A stretch of DNA of 8,597 bases from an uncultured Lachnospiraceae bacterium (GTDB taxonomy: Bacteria; Bacillota; Clostridia; Lachnospirales; Lachnospiraceae): NCBI GenBank assembly GCA_905236925.1, contig CAJOQS010000210.1:1-8597 (forward strand), read 5' to 3'. A model generated the notes under the pieces. The model was not told where the DNA came from, did no database searches, and saw nothing but the letters and a program-made list of their open reading frames with translations. This document shows, piece by piece, positions 7,052-8,597 of the stretch (position 1 is the first letter of the stretch; each line of letters begins with the position of its first letter). A program made the translations under genes and the position numbers.

Positions 7052-8068
7052 ATGTACAGCATAAAGAGATTTGCGGTTTTTCTGGCCGCCGCTTTATTAG
7101 TTATGATCGTGGCAGCCGGATGCGATAAAGAAGAGAATACCGACCGTTCCGAGCTGACGACGAGCTTCCTCGAGGATACGGTCTTTACGGTCTCGGACGA
7201 ACGGGTGGGCCTCACCGAGTGGTATCTATACGCGCTTCCGCAGATAGCGCAGACGGAGAGCCTGTACGGAAAAGAAATATGGGATTATAAAATAAATGAC
7301 GACAGCGTCTCAATGTGGGATTCCGTGAAGGATGACATCATGGGACAGATAGTCTATATCAAGATAGTCTGTGCCAGAGCCGAATCGCTAGGCATATCGT
7401 TGAGCGAGGACGATCTGCTCACGATAAACCTTCAGACCGATGAATACATGAGCCGCCTAAGCACTGCTCAGAAGGAGGAGTACGGGATCACGGAGGATAT
7501 CGTTAAAAAGATCTACAGGGACAATATGCTCGCAATGAAGGTGTATGAGAACCTGACGCTGAATATCGATACCGATATTCCTGACGAGGAAGTCAGACAT
7601 ATGGTTCTCGAGTACATACCGATCCTGAAGGATCATGAGCTCGACAACGGAGAGATAGTCGACTATACGCCGGAGGAGCTTGCGCTGATAAAGGCGGATG
7701 CGGAGCAGTACCTGGCCGCAGCCCGTGCGGACACAAACATCACCCATCTTGCGGAGATCAATGACGACAGGTACAGTGTAGTAGAAATGGTTGCTGATTT
7801 TGAGGAGCTTTCGAACAAGCTTCCGGGAGACATCCCGAGGATAGCCTTTTCAATGAATGAAGGCGAGATAGCCGGCCTGTTCGAGACAGATGACGCGTTC
7901 TTCATACTCGACTGTGTCAGAAGGACCGACGAGGAGAGTACGAACGAGGCAAGGATCGCCATAATCGAATCAAGGCAGAAGGCCCTGTTTGAAGAACAGT
8001 ACTCAATATGGGAAAAGGAAACAGTTATAAAGACAAATTATAAGGTTTGGGATTCACTTGAGCGGTGA
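7052..8068 (+). CDS. PrsA/SurA-like foldase lipoprotein with degenerate peptidyl-prolyl isomerase domain
   Basis: This 338-residue protein is predicted to be lipid-anchored on the outer face of the membrane and to help secreted proteins fold. The N-terminus MYSIKRF is followed by a hydrophobic segment and the lipobox VAAGC, so Cys24 would be lipidated. Residues about 45-170 are helical and resemble the SurA/PrsA N-terminal chaperone domain. Residues about 180-292 line up loosely with a parvulin domain, ending in AFSMNEGEIAGLFETDDAFFILDCV (266-290), where the family has the A-F-x-L-x-x-G-E-I pattern. The usual GGDLG core motif and catalytic histidines were not seen, so isomerase activity is doubtful. 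A charged helical tail follows. It begins 1 bp after mfd; in Bacillus subtilis that position is held by spoVT. Family placement is good; the exact substrate is unknown. Confidence 0.82.
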   Translation: MYSIKRFAVFLAAALLVMIVAAGCDKEENTDRSELTTSFLEDTVFTVSDERVGLTEWYLYALPQIAQTESLYGKEIWDYKINDDSVSMWDSVKDDIMGQIVYIKIVCARAESLGISLSEDDLLTINLQTDEYMSRLSTAQKEEYGITEDIVKKIYRDNMLAMKVYENLTLNIDTDIPDEEVRHMVLEYIPILKDHELDNGEIVDYTPEELALIKADAEQYLAAARADTNITHLAEINDDRYSVVEMVADFEELSNKLPGDIPRIAFSMNEGEIAGLFETDDAFFILDCVRRTDEESTNEARIAIIESRQKALFEEQYSIWEKETVIKTNYKVWDSLER

Positions 8069-8086
8069 TCCCAAACTTTATTCTAT
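8041..8086. terminator. Shared bidirectional intrinsic terminator between convergent genes
   Basis: GTTTGGGAT (8045-8053) and ATCCCAAAC (8068-8076) are exact reverse complements. The stem continues inward, past a bulged T8054, with CAC (8055-8057) and GTG (8065-8067) around the loop TTGAGCG. It continues outward with A/T pairs and one G-T wobble (8041-8044 with 8077-8080). On the plus strand TTTATTCTAT follows the core stem. On the minus strand CTTATAATTTG follows it. Both tails are fairly T-rich, so the element could stop transcription from both sides. It contains the stop codons of both flanking genes. Confidence 0.72.
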
Positions 8087-8597
8087 CACGGCCGACTCGT
8101 ATATTATATCTCCGATGCGGCTGATGATCTCATGATCTATTATGGTATTGAGTGGCAGATAATCCATCAGCTCTTCGAAACCGTCTACTTCGTAATAGCC
8201 GATATAGTCGTTTACCAGATCAGCGACCTCCTCGCCGGTCAGAGTTATATTCTCCTGCTTTGCCACTGCCGCGTAAAAACACTGCTGTCTGAGACTGTTC
8301 GCCACATCTGTGTCCAGCATTGAGGACAGATACTCCGCGTCATACCCCTCCGACGCAAAATACTCCTCGGGTCTCATTCCCATCTGATATGTCACATCAT
8401 AAATACTGTCATAATACTCCTGCTTCAGAATATTATGAACATCCTGCGGGATCTCGCCAAAAGTCGTGTTATCCATCGCCTTCGAAACAAGCTCTGCCGT
8501 AGCGGTTTCTCTGGAAAGGGTGCTCGCGGCCTCTATGCTGTTCATGATCTCGTCGCTGCACGCGTCAAGAGAATCATATCCCATAACTCCGCAGATA
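8078..8597 (-). CDS. Trigger-factor-like protein, C-terminal part (5' end outside window)
   Basis: The minus-strand frame stays open to the right edge: in-frame codons for Ile-Cys-Gly-Val precede the Met at 8584, so this is probably an internal piece of a longer gene, with 172 residues visible. It is acidic and helical. The order of features resembles the C-terminal chaperone domain of trigger factor. A YDSLDACSDEI segment follows the edge, then ETATAELVSKAMDNTTFGEIPQD, a helix with YQMGMRPEEYF, and an ENITLTGEEVADLVNDY stretch before the end. In trigger factor this domain cradles nascent chains and follows an FKBP-type isomerase domain, which would lie off the window. It is read convergently with the lipoprotein foldase. 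The strongly acidic make-up leaves open a secreted or lipoprotein paralogue instead of the ribosome-bound tig; the missing N-terminus would decide. Identity rests on pattern recall, not on a catalytic motif. Confidence 0.65.
   Translation of the reverse strand, partial: ICGVMGYDSLDACSDEIMNSIEAASTLSRETATAELVSKAMDNTTFGEIPQDVHNILKQEYYDSIYDVTYQMGMRPEEYFASEGYDAEYLSSMLDTDVANSLRQQCFYAAVAKQENITLTGEEVADLVNDYIGYYEVDGFEELMDYLPLNTIIDHEIISRIGDIIYESAVIE

Noticed and set aside
6592..7215. A 207-codon minus-strand frame across the mfd-foldase junction
   Set aside because: The plus-strand genes on both sides are clear, and the reversed frame contains no recognisable domain.

Overview
The window looks like core chromosome from an anaerobic Firmicute, most likely a clostridial species of the Lachnospiraceae type. 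The reasons are the adjacent glgC and glgD genes, the GlgD sequence style, a Gram-positive lipoprotein signal, a membrane-anchored peptidoglycan deacetylase, strong AGGAGG-type ribosome binding sites, and the pth-mfd-foldase gene order. GC content looks close to half by eye. The family-level assignment is recalled from protein sequence style and was not searched.

Layout: positions 1-1775 carry the 3' half of glgC and the whole of glgD on the plus strand, overlapping by 4 bp. Together they encode a two-subunit ADP-glucose pyrophosphorylase, the committed step of glycogen synthesis. A gap of about 90 nt follows. It holds a promoter-like pair of hexamers overlapping the glgD stop and a strong GC-rich hairpin without a T tract. 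From 1866 to 8068 runs a tight plus-strand group of four genes: a PgdA-like polysaccharide deacetylase, pth (peptidyl-tRNA hydrolase), mfd (transcription-repair coupling factor) and a PrsA/SurA-like lipoprotein foldase. The spacings are 20 bp, a 4-bp overlap and 1 bp, as expected of an operon. The last gene meets a convergent minus-strand gene, cut by the right edge, that resembles the C-terminal domain of trigger factor. The two stop codons are 9 bp apart and both lie within one hairpin that looks like a shared bidirectional terminator.

How the genes fit together: the glg pair handles carbon storage. The second group joins translation quality control (Pth), transcription-coupled repair (Mfd) and envelope work (deacetylase, extracytoplasmic foldase). 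The two genes at the right edge both belong to folding-helper families. No mobile elements, phage genes, CRISPR arrays, rRNA or tRNA genes were seen, and no stretch over 300 bases lacks a gene. I found no convincing new multi-gene system. The items most worth a second look are the GlgD active-site substitutions, the hairpin leader upstream of the deacetylase, the terminator shared by the two convergent stop codons, and the degenerate isomerase domain of the lipoprotein.
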